Source: Streptomyces genisteinicus | GTDB taxonomy: Bacteria; Actinomycetota; Actinomycetes; Streptomycetales; Streptomycetaceae | Assembly (NCBI RefSeq): GCF_014489615.1 | Contig: NZ_CP060825.1 | Location: forward strand, 3,982,501 to 4,046,500 | Reading direction: 5' to 3' | DNA length: 64,000 nucleotides | Shown: positions 7,604-16,285 of the stretch, in pieces | Position numbering within the stretch: position 1 is the stretch's first letter | How the letters are laid out: each line of letters opens with the position of its first letter | Notes under the pieces: model-generated | What the model was told of the DNA's origin: nothing | What the model saw: only the letters and a program-made list of their open reading frames with translations | Databases searched by the model: none | Made by a program: the position numbers and the translations under genes

Positions 7604-8659
7604 ATGCCCAGTTCTGTCATGTCCACATCCAATGAGGCTCCGCCGCCGCTCGCCGTCGAGGCGATCGGGTTGCGCAAGGCGTACGGGGAGAAGGTGGTGC
7701 TGGACGGGGTGGATCTGCGGGTGCCGGCGGGGTCGGTGTTCGCGTTGCTGGGTCCGAACGGGGCGGGGAAGACGACGGCGGTGAAGATCCTGTCGACGCT
7801 GGTGGGTGCGGACGCGGGGTCGGTGCGGGTCGGGGGGCGCGATGTGGCGTCCGCTGCGCAGGCGGTGCGGGCGGGGATCGGGGTCACCGGGCAGTTCTCG
7901 GCGGTGGACGGTCTGATCACGGGGTGGGAGAACATGCTCCTGATGGCGGATCTTCAGCATCTGCCGCGTGCGCAGGGCCGGCGGGTGGCGGGGGAGCTGC
8001 TGGAGCGGTTCGGTCTGACGGAGGCGGCGGGCCGGCCGGCCGCTTCGTACTCGGGGGGTATGAAGCGGCGGCTGGACATCGCGATGACGCTGGTCGGGGA
8101 TCCGCGGATCATCTTCCTGGACGAGCCGACGACGGGGCTGGACCCGCGCTCGCGGCACACGATGTGGAAGATCGTGCGGGAACTCGTCGCGGGTGGGGTG
8201 ACGGTGTTCCTGACCACCCAGTACCTGGAGGAGGCGGACCAGCTCGCGGACCGGATCGCGGTGCTGCACGACGGGCGGATCGCCGCCCAGGGCACCGCGG
8301 AGGAACTCAAGCGCCTGGTGCCCGGCGGGCACGTGCGGCTGCGGTTCACCGACCCGGGCGCCTACCGGTCCGCGGCCGCCGCGCTCACCGCCGGCGGCGC
8401 GGCCGCCGACGACGAAGCCCTCACCCTCCAGATCCCCAGCGACGGCACCCAGCGCGAACTGCGCTCCCTGCTCGACCGGCTCGACTCCGCGGGTGTCGAG
8501 GCCGACGAGCTCACCGTCCACACCCCCGACCTCGACGACGTCTTCTTCGCCCTCACCGCCCACCCCACCAGCACCAGCACCAGCAGCACCAGCAGCAGCA
8601 CCACCACCGGCACTGTGCCCGCGCAGACCGGCCCGACCAGCGAGGAGACCGTCCGATGA
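7604..8659 (+). CDS. ABC exporter ATP-binding protein, DrrA family
   Basis: A 351-residue ATPase: Walker A GPNGAGKT (residues 50-57), signature SYSGGMKRR, Walker B IIFLDEPTTGLD, and the C-terminal DrrA extension. Good site gggagga before ATG 7604. The last 30 or so residues are a low-complexity Ser/Thr tract encoded by ACC/AGC codons. Its stop overlaps the start of the permease gene (ATGA), so it forms a complex with that protein to export a small molecule, by family analogy with daunorubicin resistance pumps. Confidence 0.9.
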   Translation: MPSSVMSTSNEAPPPLAVEAIGLRKAYGEKVVLDGVDLRVPAGSVFALLGPNGAGKTTAVKILSTLVGADAGSVRVGGRDVASAAQAVRAGIGVTGQFSAVDGLITGWENMLLMADLQHLPRAQGRRVAGELLERFGLTEAAGRPAASYSGGMKRRLDIAMTLVGDPRIIFLDEPTTGLDPRSRHTMWKIVRELVAGGVTVFLTTQYLEEADQLADRIAVLHDGRIAAQGTAEELKRLVPGGHVRLRFTDPGAYRSAAAALTAGGAAADDEALTLQIPSDGTQRELRSLLDRLDSAGVEADELTVHTPDLDDVFFALTAHPTSTSTSSTSSSTTTGTVPAQTGPTSEETVR

Positions 8660-9441
8660 GCACCCTGTCCCTGGCCGTACGCGACTCGTCCACCATGCTG
8701 CGCCGCAACCTGCTGCACGCGCGCCGCTACCCGTCGCTCACACTGAACCTACTGCTGACACCGGTGATGCTGCTCCTGCTGTTCGTCTACGTCTTCGGTG
8801 ACGCGATGAGCGCCGGTCTGGCGGGCGGCGGGGGTCGGGCGGCCTACATCGCCTACATCGTGCCGGGCATCGTGATGATGACGATCGGCTCGACCGTGGT
8901 GGGGACCGCGGTCTCGGTGGCCAATGACATGAACGAGGGCGTCATCGCCCGTTTCCGGACCATGGCCATCCACCGCGGATCGGTCCTCTTCGGCCACGTC
9001 GCGGGCAGTGTCATGCAGTCGGTCGCCAGCGTGCTGCTGGTCGGCGCGGTCGGCGTCGCGATCGGGTTCCGGCCCGACGCGACCCCCCTGGAATGGCTGG
9101 CCGCCCTCGGCCTGCTGGCCCTGGTCGCCCTCGCCTTCACCTGGATCGCCGTCGGCATGGGCCTGGTCAGCCCCAACGTCGAAGCCGCCAGCAACAACGC
9201 CCTCCCCATGGTCGTCCTCCCCCTCATCTCCAGCGCCTTCGTCCCCCTCGACTCCATGCCCGGCTGGTTCCGCCCCATCGCCGAGTACCAGCCCTTCACC
9301 CCCGCCATCGAAACCCTCCGCGGCCTGCTCCTGGGCACCGAGATCGGCAACAGCGGCTGGATCGCCGTCGCCTGGTGCCTCGGCCTCACCCTCCTCGGCA
9401 ACCGCTGGGCCACCGCCCGCTACAACCGCGACCCGAAGTAG
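8656..9441 (+). CDS. ABC-2 type exporter permease, DrrB family
   Basis: A 261-residue integral membrane protein with about six membrane segments and the ABC-2 features NLLLTPVMLLLLFVYVFG and ISSAFVPLDSMPGWFRP near the C terminus. It is the membrane partner of the DrrA-like ATPase with which it overlaps by 4 bases. Substrate not predictable from sequence. Confidence 0.88.
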   Translation: MSTLSLAVRDSSTMLRRNLLHARRYPSLTLNLLLTPVMLLLLFVYVFGDAMSAGLAGGGGRAAYIAYIVPGIVMMTIGSTVVGTAVSVANDMNEGVIARFRTMAIHRGSVLFGHVAGSVMQSVASVLLVGAVGVAIGFRPDATPLEWLAALGLLALVALAFTWIAVGMGLVSPNVEAASNNALPMVVLPLISSAFVPLDSMPGWFRPIAEYQPFTPAIETLRGLLLGTEIGNSGWIAVAWCLGLTLLGNRWATARYNRDPK

Positions 9442-9451
9442 CCGCGGAGCC

Positions 9452-9507
9452 CCGCACGACGCGCGTCCCCGCCCGCCACCGCCGGGCCGGGGGCGCACGT
9501 CGTGCGG
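9452..9507 (+). terminator. hairpin after the DrrAB-like pair
   Basis: CCGCACGACG at 9452-9461 pairs with CGTCGTGCGG at 9498-9507; further imperfect pairing continues inside. It starts 11 bases after the permease stop and ends 48 bases before the next gene. Confidence 0.6.
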
Positions 9508-9554
9508 TCCCGGCCGCACAGCGGCCCCACAGCCCGGTTGCCTACGCTGCTCGG

Positions 9555-11228
9555 GTGAACGACACAGCGGACGGCTTCGGTCCCCCCGGCACCCCCGCCG
9601 CCTCGGCGGCACGACTGGCGGATCTGCTCGGGGCGGACGCCGTCCGGGCCGGCGACGACGCGGACGCGGCCGTCCGCGAAGTGATCATCGCCGAGCCCGG
9701 GGACGCGATCGTGCCCGCACCCGGTCTGCTGGTGCTGGCCGTGGGGGCGCGCGGGCCGGAGGCCGGGGAGGCCGTGCGGGCGGCCGGCCGGGCCGGCGCC
9801 GCGGCCGTCGCCGTGCGCGCCGGGGCGGACGGGGCGGTGCCCCGGCAGGCGCGGGAGGCCGCCGAGGAGACCGGGGTCGTGGTGCTCGGCATACCGGCGG
9901 GCCTGCGCTGGGACCAGGTGGAGGCCGAGGTGCGCGGGGTGCTGGAGGCGCCGACGCGCGCGGTCGCGGCCGACCGGCGGGGCGACCTCTTCTCGCTCGC
10001 GCAGACGGTGGCGACGCTGACCTGCGGTGTCGTCAGCATCGAGGACAGCGCGCACCGGGTCGTCGCCTACGCGGGGCCCGTCGACGAGGCCGACGAGGTG
10101 CGGATGCGTTCCGTCCTCGGGCGCAGCTGCCCCGAGTCGTACCTGGCGCTGCTGCGGCAGTGGGGCGTCTACCGCCGGGTGCGGGGCGGCGACGAGGTGG
10201 TGGAGGTCGAGGAGCGGCCGGACATGGGGACCAGGCGGCGGCTGGTGACCGGGATCAACGCCGGGGCGCGGCTGCTCGGCACGATCTGGGTGCAGGAGGG
10301 CGCCCGTCCGCTCGCCGAACGGTCCGGTGAGACGCTGCGCGGCGCGGCGCGGCTGGCCGCCTCCCAGCTGGTCGACCACTACTACCAGGGGGACTCCGCC
10401 GCACGGGTCCCGTCGCGCGCCGACCTCGCGCACGGCCTGCTCACCGGACGCTTCAACTCGGCCGCGCTCGCCGCCCACCTGGGCATCGAGGCGTCCGCGG
10501 AGGCGGCCGTGGTGGCGATCGACCTGCGCGAGGCGCCCGGCGCCGGGGATGCCGCCTGGGAGGACGCGCGACGGGCGGAGGCGGCGGGGATCGTGTCCGT
10601 GCACGCCGCCGCCTACCGGAGGAACGCGCTGGTCACCCTCGCCTGCGGGCAGATCTACGCGATGCTCCCGGACCCGCGGGGCCGGGCGGCGGACGAGACG
10701 GCGCTGGTGCGCTGGGCGGGTGACGTCGTGGGCGCGCTGCGGCGCCACACCGGCACCCCGGTCCAGGCGGTCGTCGCCGGAACGGCGGGACGTCTGGACG
10801 AGATCCCGGCCGTCAAGCTGCGCGGCTACCACGGCCTGGAGGTACTGGCCCGCACCCCGGGGCGGGCCGTGGAGACCCACGGGCGGCTCACGGCGTCGCT
10901 GATGCTGCGGGGCGTCCTCGAAGCACTGGGGGAACGGCCGGAGATCAGGCACCCCGCGGTGGAGGCGCTGGTCGCCCACGACCTGGAGCACGGCACCGAG
11001 GTCGCCCGCTCGCTGCTGCTGTACCTCGACGCGTTCGGCGACGTAGGGCCGGTGGCCAAGGAGCTCAACGTCCACCCCAACACCCTGCGCTACCGCGTCC
11101 GCAAGGCCGTCGCCCTGACGGGGCTCGACCTGGACGACCCCGAGCACCGGCTGGCCGCCACGCTCCAGCTGCGGCTGTCGCTGGGCGGCGGTCCGGCGCG
11201 GCCGGCGCCTCCCTTTCCCACGGGCTGA
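9555..11228 (+). CDS. PucR/CdaR-family transcriptional regulator
   Basis: A 557-residue protein. The N-terminal part (about 10-140) resembles the purine catabolism PucR domain, the middle a GGDEF-like/GAF-like region, and the C terminus has the PucR helix-turn-helix: VAKELNVHPNTLRYRV near residue 510. GTG at 9555 follows TACGCT at 9542-9547 at a distance typical of leaderless promoters. Such regulators usually act on an adjacent catabolic or transport gene; here the MHS transporter downstream is the obvious candidate target. Ligand unknown. Confidence 0.85.
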   Translation: MNDTADGFGPPGTPAASAARLADLLGADAVRAGDDADAAVREVIIAEPGDAIVPAPGLLVLAVGARGPEAGEAVRAAGRAGAAAVAVRAGADGAVPRQAREAAEETGVVVLGIPAGLRWDQVEAEVRGVLEAPTRAVAADRRGDLFSLAQTVATLTCGVVSIEDSAHRVVAYAGPVDEADEVRMRSVLGRSCPESYLALLRQWGVYRRVRGGDEVVEVEERPDMGTRRRLVTGINAGARLLGTIWVQEGARPLAERSGETLRGAARLAASQLVDHYYQGDSAARVPSRADLAHGLLTGRFNSAALAAHLGIEASAEAAVVAIDLREAPGAGDAAWEDARRAEAAGIVSVHAAAYRRNALVTLACGQIYAMLPDPRGRAADETALVRWAGDVVGALRRHTGTPVQAVVAGTAGRLDEIPAVKLRGYHGLEVLARTPGRAVETHGRLTASLMLRGVLEALGERPEIRHPAVEALVAHDLEHGTEVARSLLLYLDAFGDVGPVAKELNVHPNTLRYRVRKAVALTGLDLDDPEHRLAATLQLRLSLGGGPARPAPPFPTG

Positions 11229-11403
11229 GACACCGGGACCCCGGCTGTCCGGGCCGACAGGGCGGGGGCGCGAGGACTGTTCCGGCGGACAACGGGCGGG
11301 GGAGGCCCGCCGGTTTACGTTCACACCCCGTTCGCACACGGCTGCCGTCTCCGGCCGCCGTCCCGGCGGCGTCCCTCTCCCCAGCTTCCCCCCGGAGCAG
11401 CCC

Positions 11404-12858
11404 ATGAGCAGCACCCCCGTGCCGCGCGACGCAGCAGACCAGGCACCCGCCCCCGACAGCCCGGGCGTCTCCCCGGCCGTCCCCCAGGCCGGGGAGACAC
11501 CCGGCGGGCCGCCCGGCGCATCGGCCGCCGAACCGTTCGCGGAGGCCGCCGGTGCCGCCGCCGACGCGTCCGCCGCCTCCGGCGAGACCCCCGGCGGCAT
11601 GCGCCGGGTGGCGACCGCCAGCTTCGTCGGCACGGCCATCGAGTTCTACGACTACTACATCTACGGAACCGCCGCGGCGCTCGTCCTCAACGAGGCGTTC
11701 TTCCCCGAGCTGTCGAAGACCGCGGGCACCCTCGCCACCCTCTCCACCTTCGCGGTCGGCTTCGCCGCCCGGCCGCTGGGCGCCGCGATCTTCGGGCACT
11801 TCGGCGACCGGGTCGGCCGCAAGGCCGTGCTGGTGACCTCGCTGCTGATGATGGGCCTCTCCACGGCCTGCATCGGCCTGCTTCCCGGCTACGACACGCT
11901 CGGCGTCGCCGCGCCGGTCCTGCTGGTGGTGCTCCGGCTGATCCAGGGACTCGGCCTCGGCGGCGAGTGGGGCGGCGCAGCGCTGCTCGCCGTCGAGCAC
12001 GCCCCGAAGAAGAAGCGCGGACTGTACGCGGCGGCCCCGCAGATGGGATCGCCCGCCGGCTACTTCGCCGCCACCTGCACCTTCCTGCTGATGTCGTCGG
12101 TGCTGAGCGACGAGGCGTTCACCAGCTGGGGCTGGCGCATACCGTTCCTGCTCTCGTTCGTGCTGGTGGCCGTCGGGCTGGTCATCCGGCTCAGGATCGC
12201 CGAGACGCCCGCGTTCGCCAAGGTGGTGGAGAAGCAGGAGACGGCGAAGGCGCCGCTGGTCGAGGCGTTCCGGCTGCACCCCCGGGAGATGCTGCTCGGC
12301 GCCGGGATGATCACCGTGGTGTACGTGATGTTCTACACCGCGGCCACCTACTGCATGACGTACACGACCGGCACCCTCGGCATCCCGAAGAACGACATGC
12401 TGGCGCTCACCCTGGTGGCGGTCGTGGTGCTGGGGCTGTCGACGTTCTTCGTCGCGCGGTGGTCGGACCGCGTCGGGAGGCGCAAGCTGATCATCGCCGG
12501 CGCCGCGTTCGGCGTCGTGTGGGGAGCGGTGCTGTTCCCGCTGCTGGACACCGGGAACTACGTGCTGATCGCGGTCGCGCTGAGCGGCGCCCTGCTCTGC
12601 ATGGGCATCATCTACGGCCCGGCCGGCGCGTACATGCCCGAGCTGTTCAGCACCCGGGTGCGCTACTCGGGCGCCGGTGTCTCGTACAACCTCGGCGGGG
12701 TGCTCGGCGGGGCCGCGGCGCCGCTCGTCGTGACGGCGCTCGCGGAGAACTACAGCCCGGCGGTGGGCGGTTGGTTCATGAGCTCGATGGCCCTGCTGTC
12801 GCTGCTGTGCGTGCTGGCACTGCCGGAGACCGGCGACCGGGACCTCGACCGGGTCTGA
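11404..12858 (+). CDS. MHS-family MFS transporter (organic acid/osmolyte symporter)
   Basis: 484 residues. The first 65 residues are a Pro/Gly/Ala-rich, probably disordered tail; then 12 membrane segments begin at RRVATASFVGTAIEFYDYYI, a hallmark of metabolite:H+ symporters (ShiA, KgtP, ProP group), with GHFGDRVGRK and GLGLGGEWGGAALLAVEH. The family imports organic acids, shikimate or betaine with protons; the substrate here cannot be read. It follows the PucR regulator in the same direction by 175 bases. Confidence 0.88.
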   Translation: MSSTPVPRDAADQAPAPDSPGVSPAVPQAGETPGGPPGASAAEPFAEAAGAAADASAASGETPGGMRRVATASFVGTAIEFYDYYIYGTAAALVLNEAFFPELSKTAGTLATLSTFAVGFAARPLGAAIFGHFGDRVGRKAVLVTSLLMMGLSTACIGLLPGYDTLGVAAPVLLVVLRLIQGLGLGGEWGGAALLAVEHAPKKKRGLYAAAPQMGSPAGYFAATCTFLLMSSVLSDEAFTSWGWRIPFLLSFVLVAVGLVIRLRIAETPAFAKVVEKQETAKAPLVEAFRLHPREMLLGAGMITVVYVMFYTAATYCMTYTTGTLGIPKNDMLALTLVAVVVLGLSTFFVARWSDRVGRRKLIIAGAAFGVVWGAVLFPLLDTGNYVLIAVALSGALLCMGIIYGPAGAYMPELFSTRVRYSGAGVSYNLGGVLGGAAAPLVVTALAENYSPAVGGWFMSSMALLSLLCVLALPETGDRDLDRV

Positions 12859-12916
12859 CGCCGGGCGCCGCGCCCCGGCCCGGCGGGTGCCGTCACGCCG
12901 GGCCGGCGTCCGCGGC

Positions 12917-12949
12917 GACCTGGGCACCGGCCTCCGCCGGGCCCAGGTC
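12917..12949. terminator. bidirectional terminator between convergent genes
   Basis: GACCTGGGC (12917-12925) pairs exactly with GCCCAGGTC (12941-12949); extra GC pairs form in the 15-base loop. It overlaps the stop codon of the convergent lyase gene. Confidence 0.6.
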
Positions 12950-15509
12950 ACGGGCGCAGCGTCGCTCCGAGGCTCCGGCCGTAGAGGTGACGGGTCGTCA
13001 CCTCGACGCGGGTGCCGCCCGGTACGGGCACGGCCCGGACGCCCGGGTCCATGTGGACGGGGCGCAGCCGGCGGCCGTGGAGCGTGAGAGTCACGGTGTC
13101 GCGCCCCGTCGTCGGGTCGCTGACGGCGAGTGAGGTCGCGCCGTCCGGGGTCCTGCGCACGAGGACGGAGGCCGGGCCGTCGACCGCCAGCCCGGCGGTG
13201 CGGTGGACCCCGGGGGTGAAGGTGTTCACGGCGACCAGGGACAGCCGGGCGTGGCGGACGGCCTGCATCCGGGTGGTGTTGGCCAGGACGGTCAGCGGGC
13301 CGCCGGCGTAGGAACGCAGCCTGCGGGCCGTGGCGTGCGGCACCAGCGCGTACGCGAAGGAGACCGGGGGCGCGCCGGCCGCGCGGTCGACGCCGAGGGT
13401 GAAGACCTGCTTGGTCACCGGGGTGTCCGGGTTGGTGAGCCGGACGGTCCGGCGGCTGCGGGTGACGGTGGCGAGGCCCACGGTGGCCGGCGGCCCGGAC
13501 AGCAGGGCGTAGCCGACGGCGGTGCCCTCGACGGGGTCGGCGCAGCGCAGCCACGCCAGCGGGGCGGTGCCGGTGCCCTGCCAGGGGGTGCCGCCGCGCA
13601 GTTCGCCGGTCAGCTCCACCGCCGTGTCCGCGTCCGCGATCCGGGTGTCGAGGGTGCTGGTCACCGCCCGCCCCGCCGGATCGCCCACGCCGGCGGCGAG
13701 CACGACGACCTCGTCGTCGAGCAGGAACCACGACTTCGTGCCGCGGGCGCCGCGGTGCGTCACGAAGTCCTCCGGGAGCAGCCCCGCCCGGTCGGCCGCG
13801 TGGGCCGCGTCGTCGCCGATGACCATCGAGGCCGTGCCGTAGGCGCCGAGCCGGGCCCCGCCGGAGTGGGCGTTGGTGCCGCGCGGGAAGTAGACGTAGT
13901 CGTTCTGCGCCTGCGACGAGGCCGTGAAGCCGCGCTCCGGGTTGTCGTACCAGAGCGTGCCGTACAGCTCGGGGACGGTGCGGCGCCGTTCCACGGGCGC
14001 GGTGACGCCCGCGAGCCGCAGCGGGTCGACGACGGTCAGGTGGTCGATGCCGTACGCGCGGGTCTGGTCCTGTCCCGACAGGTAGAGGTGGTGGGCGCCG
14101 TCGCCCTGGAACCAGGGGGCGAGGTTCTCGCCGCTCATGTACTCGTACTTGCTGACCCGTACGGAGCTGCGGGACAGCGCGAACGACCAGCCCGGCCGGC
14201 GGTGGACGGTCCGGTCCATGGCGTTGAACGCCGCGTGGTGGGCGGCCGGGGTGAGGTCCTTCGCGGGGACGGCGGAGGCGAGGAGGTCGGCATGGCGGGC
14301 GACGCTCACCGGCGAGACGAAGGCCGCCGGGTCGGGCGGTGCCGGCGAGGTGGCCCGTACGTGCTTGACCCAGCCGGTCAGGGCGTCGGCGTCGCCCCGC
14401 GGCACATGGGCGGTCAGGTCGACGGCCGCCTCCACGACGGCCGCGGCGTCCGCGTAGCCGGTGCCGGTCCGGGACACCCCGCGGCCCTTCACCGCCTCCA
14501 TCATCCAGCCCTCGTGGATCAGCGGGGCGAACCCGTCGGTGACCCAGCGGAGAACCGTGGCCGCAAGATCGCCGCCGCCGCCGGAGAACCCCGTGCCGTC
14601 GAGGATCTTCACCGTCTGCACGACACGGGTGAGGAGCCCCTTGCCGTACGAGCCGGTGTAGGCGACGGAGGCGTGCTGGACGAACGAGCCGTCCGCGTAG
14701 AAGCCGTCGGTCACCCCGTGCCGCAGGTGGTACGGGTCGATCGTGGCGAACACCGTCAGCTGGTCGGCGACGGCCTTGGCGACACGGGCGTCGTCGCCGA
14801 GCACGGCGCCCTGGAGGATGCGGTTCGTGGTGATGTCGGCGAGGTTGGCCCCGGTGTGGAAGCGCGAGTCGAGGTCGACGTCGCCGTCCTTGCCGTTGCG
14901 CAGATAGGCGTCCATCGACGCGGTGTAGGCGGCGGTCAGGGCCGGGCGGTGGGCGGCGATCTCGTCGCGCAGCAGGACCAGGCACTTGCTGACGTGCGTG
15001 GAGATGCCGATCTCCCAGGTGAACCAGTTGCCGTAGTAGCCGGTGGACTGGTCGCCGTAGTACGTGTCGTGGAGCCGGGCGAGGGCGTCGACGACCCGCT
15101 CGGCGACCGCCCGGTCGCCGCGCACCCGGGACGGGGCGGGGCCGGGGGCGCGGACCGCGAGGGCGATCTCGTACAGGTACTGGAAGGTCCTCGCGAGGTC
15201 GGGGTCGCTGGTGCCCAGCGGCATGCCCCGGAAGACCTCACCCGCTCCCGCTCCGTCCATCGCGGCGAGCCGCGCCAGCGCGGTCGCCTCGACGGCGGCC
15301 AGTTTGGCGGCGACCTCGGGGCGGCCGTTGGACTCCTCGGTGCCGGCGAAGACGGCGAGGGTGTTGGCCAGCAGCAGGGCCCGGTCACCGGCCCCGCCGG
15401 CGGCCCGGGCACCGTCCGGCAGGGACGCGGCCCCCGCCCGGGGGCCCGTCGCGGCCACCACGCCGGCCGCGGGCAGGAGGGACAGCAGGGCGCGACGTGA
15501 GAAGTGCAC
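12948..15509 (-). CDS. secreted polysaccharide lyase family 8 (hyaluronate/xanthan/chondroitin lyase type)
   Basis: An 853-residue protein with a Tat-like leader (SRRALLSLLPAAGVVAATG). The alpha/alpha-toroid has NWFTWEIGISTHV, TGANLADITTNRI (catalytic Asn region), YADGSFVQHASVAYTGSYG (catalytic His and Tyr region) and the conserved MSGENLAPWFQGDGAHHLY, followed by the long beta-sandwich part. PL8 enzymes cleave uronic-acid polysaccharides by beta-elimination. GTG at 15509 is the start. A LacI-type operator and a promoter lie upstream. Exact substrate is not predictable. Confidence 0.9.
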   Translation of the reverse strand: MHFSRRALLSLLPAAGVVAATGPRAGAASLPDGARAAGGAGDRALLLANTLAVFAGTEESNGRPEVAAKLAAVEATALARLAAMDGAGAGEVFRGMPLGTSDPDLARTFQYLYEIALAVRAPGPAPSRVRGDRAVAERVVDALARLHDTYYGDQSTGYYGNWFTWEIGISTHVSKCLVLLRDEIAAHRPALTAAYTASMDAYLRNGKDGDVDLDSRFHTGANLADITTNRILQGAVLGDDARVAKAVADQLTVFATIDPYHLRHGVTDGFYADGSFVQHASVAYTGSYGKGLLTRVVQTVKILDGTGFSGGGGDLAATVLRWVTDGFAPLIHEGWMMEAVKGRGVSRTGTGYADAAAVVEAAVDLTAHVPRGDADALTGWVKHVRATSPAPPDPAAFVSPVSVARHADLLASAVPAKDLTPAAHHAAFNAMDRTVHRRPGWSFALSRSSVRVSKYEYMSGENLAPWFQGDGAHHLYLSGQDQTRAYGIDHLTVVDPLRLAGVTAPVERRRTVPELYGTLWYDNPERGFTASSQAQNDYVYFPRGTNAHSGGARLGAYGTASMVIGDDAAHAADRAGLLPEDFVTHRGARGTKSWFLLDDEVVVLAAGVGDPAGRAVTSTLDTRIADADTAVELTGELRGGTPWQGTGTAPLAWLRCADPVEGTAVGYALLSGPPATVGLATVTRSRRTVRLTNPDTPVTKQVFTLGVDRAAGAPPVSFAYALVPHATARRLRSYAGGPLTVLANTTRMQAVRHARLSLVAVNTFTPGVHRTAGLAVDGPASVLVRRTPDGATSLAVSDPTTGRDTVTLTLHGRRLRPVHMDPGVRAVPVPGGTRVEVTTRHLYGRSLGATLRP

Positions 15510-15579
15510 CGGACGCTCCAGGGGTCGGCGGGTCGGTGAGGGGCCGGCGGAGGCGGCGGGGTCGGCGGCTCACGGCCGG

Positions 15580-15624
15580 AAAGCGCTTGCGGCGCATCCA
15601 AGCAACGGGGGACCGCGGTGTCAA
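15580..15624 (-). promoter_or_regulatory. promoter and LacI-family operator of the lyase gene
   Basis: Read on the minus strand: TTGACA (15624-15619), 17-base spacer, TTGGAT (15601-15596), then the palindromic core AAGCGCTTT (15588-15580). AAGCGCTT with central CG is typical of LacI-family repressors of carbohydrate genes. The operator is just downstream of the -10 box and about 70 bases before the start codon. The regulator gene is not in this window. Confidence 0.6.
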
Positions 15625-15803
15625 CGGTGACGGACCGGCCGCGGGCGCGGCGGACGAGGCGCTCGCGCGGTGCACCGGACGTGGAGCGGCGCAGTGGACC
15701 GGGCGTGGCGGTGGCGGGGCGGGCGGGGCGGTGGCGCGGCGGACCGGACGTGGAGCGCGCACCGGGCTTGGCAGCGGCGCGGCGGCCGGAGCACGCTGGA
15801 CGC

Positions 15804-16028
15804 ATGGCCGGCAACCCGCCGATCGTCGTGCACCGGATCTCGCCCACGGGCGGCCGACGCGTCACCGTGCGCGGCCGGATCATGGGACTCGCCCGCTCCG
15901 ACGACGAGGTGCGGGAGCTGATCAGGCGTGCGGGGGAGACCGGAACGGTCTCCCTGGAGGACCCGACCGCGGTGGAGTGGACCGGTGGGCGGCCGCACCA
16001 GTACGAGCCGCTGGAACTGCTGCCCTGA
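15804..16028 (+). CDS. small conserved streptomycete protein
   Basis: A 74-residue protein (MAGNPPIVVHRISPTGGR...) of a type I recognise from Streptomyces genomes but without known function. It is compact and charged, with no membrane segment, signal or metal-binding motif. ATG at 15804 has only a weak upstream ribosome site. The frame extends upstream to 15618, but that part is Arg/Gly/Ala-rich and unlikely to be coding. A stable hairpin follows. Confidence 0.6.
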   Translation: MAGNPPIVVHRISPTGGRRVTVRGRIMGLARSDDEVRELIRRAGETGTVSLEDPTAVEWTGGRPHQYEPLELLP

Positions 16029-16057
16029 GCGCGCGGGGCCGGGCCGGCGGGCCCTCC

Positions 16058-16088
16058 CGGGGCCCGTCCGAAGGGGACGAGGGCCCCG
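16058..16088 (+). terminator. hairpin after the small protein gene
   Basis: CGGGGCCC (16058-16065) and GGGCCCCG (16081-16088), loop of 15 bases, 30 bases after the stop. Confidence 0.45.
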
Positions 16089-16285
16089 GCACCGGAAGGT
16101 GACCGGGGCGCTCTCGTCCGCGGAACCGGCTGGCGGTGGCGACACTCCCCCGAGTGTGGCGTACCACGCCGAGCACCAGCGGGCCGGATCCGACGACGTC
16201 ATACAAACAGCGGCCGCCAACAGATCGCTAACATATGGCCAACGCTCATGACGAGGGAGGTCGAGGCACGGAAGGGGGAGACACG

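Noticed and set aside
11065..14985. A 1306-codon open frame on the minus strand
   Set aside because: It is a shadow of the MHS transporter and lyase genes in another frame; the translated product is Arg/Gly/His-rich low complexity.
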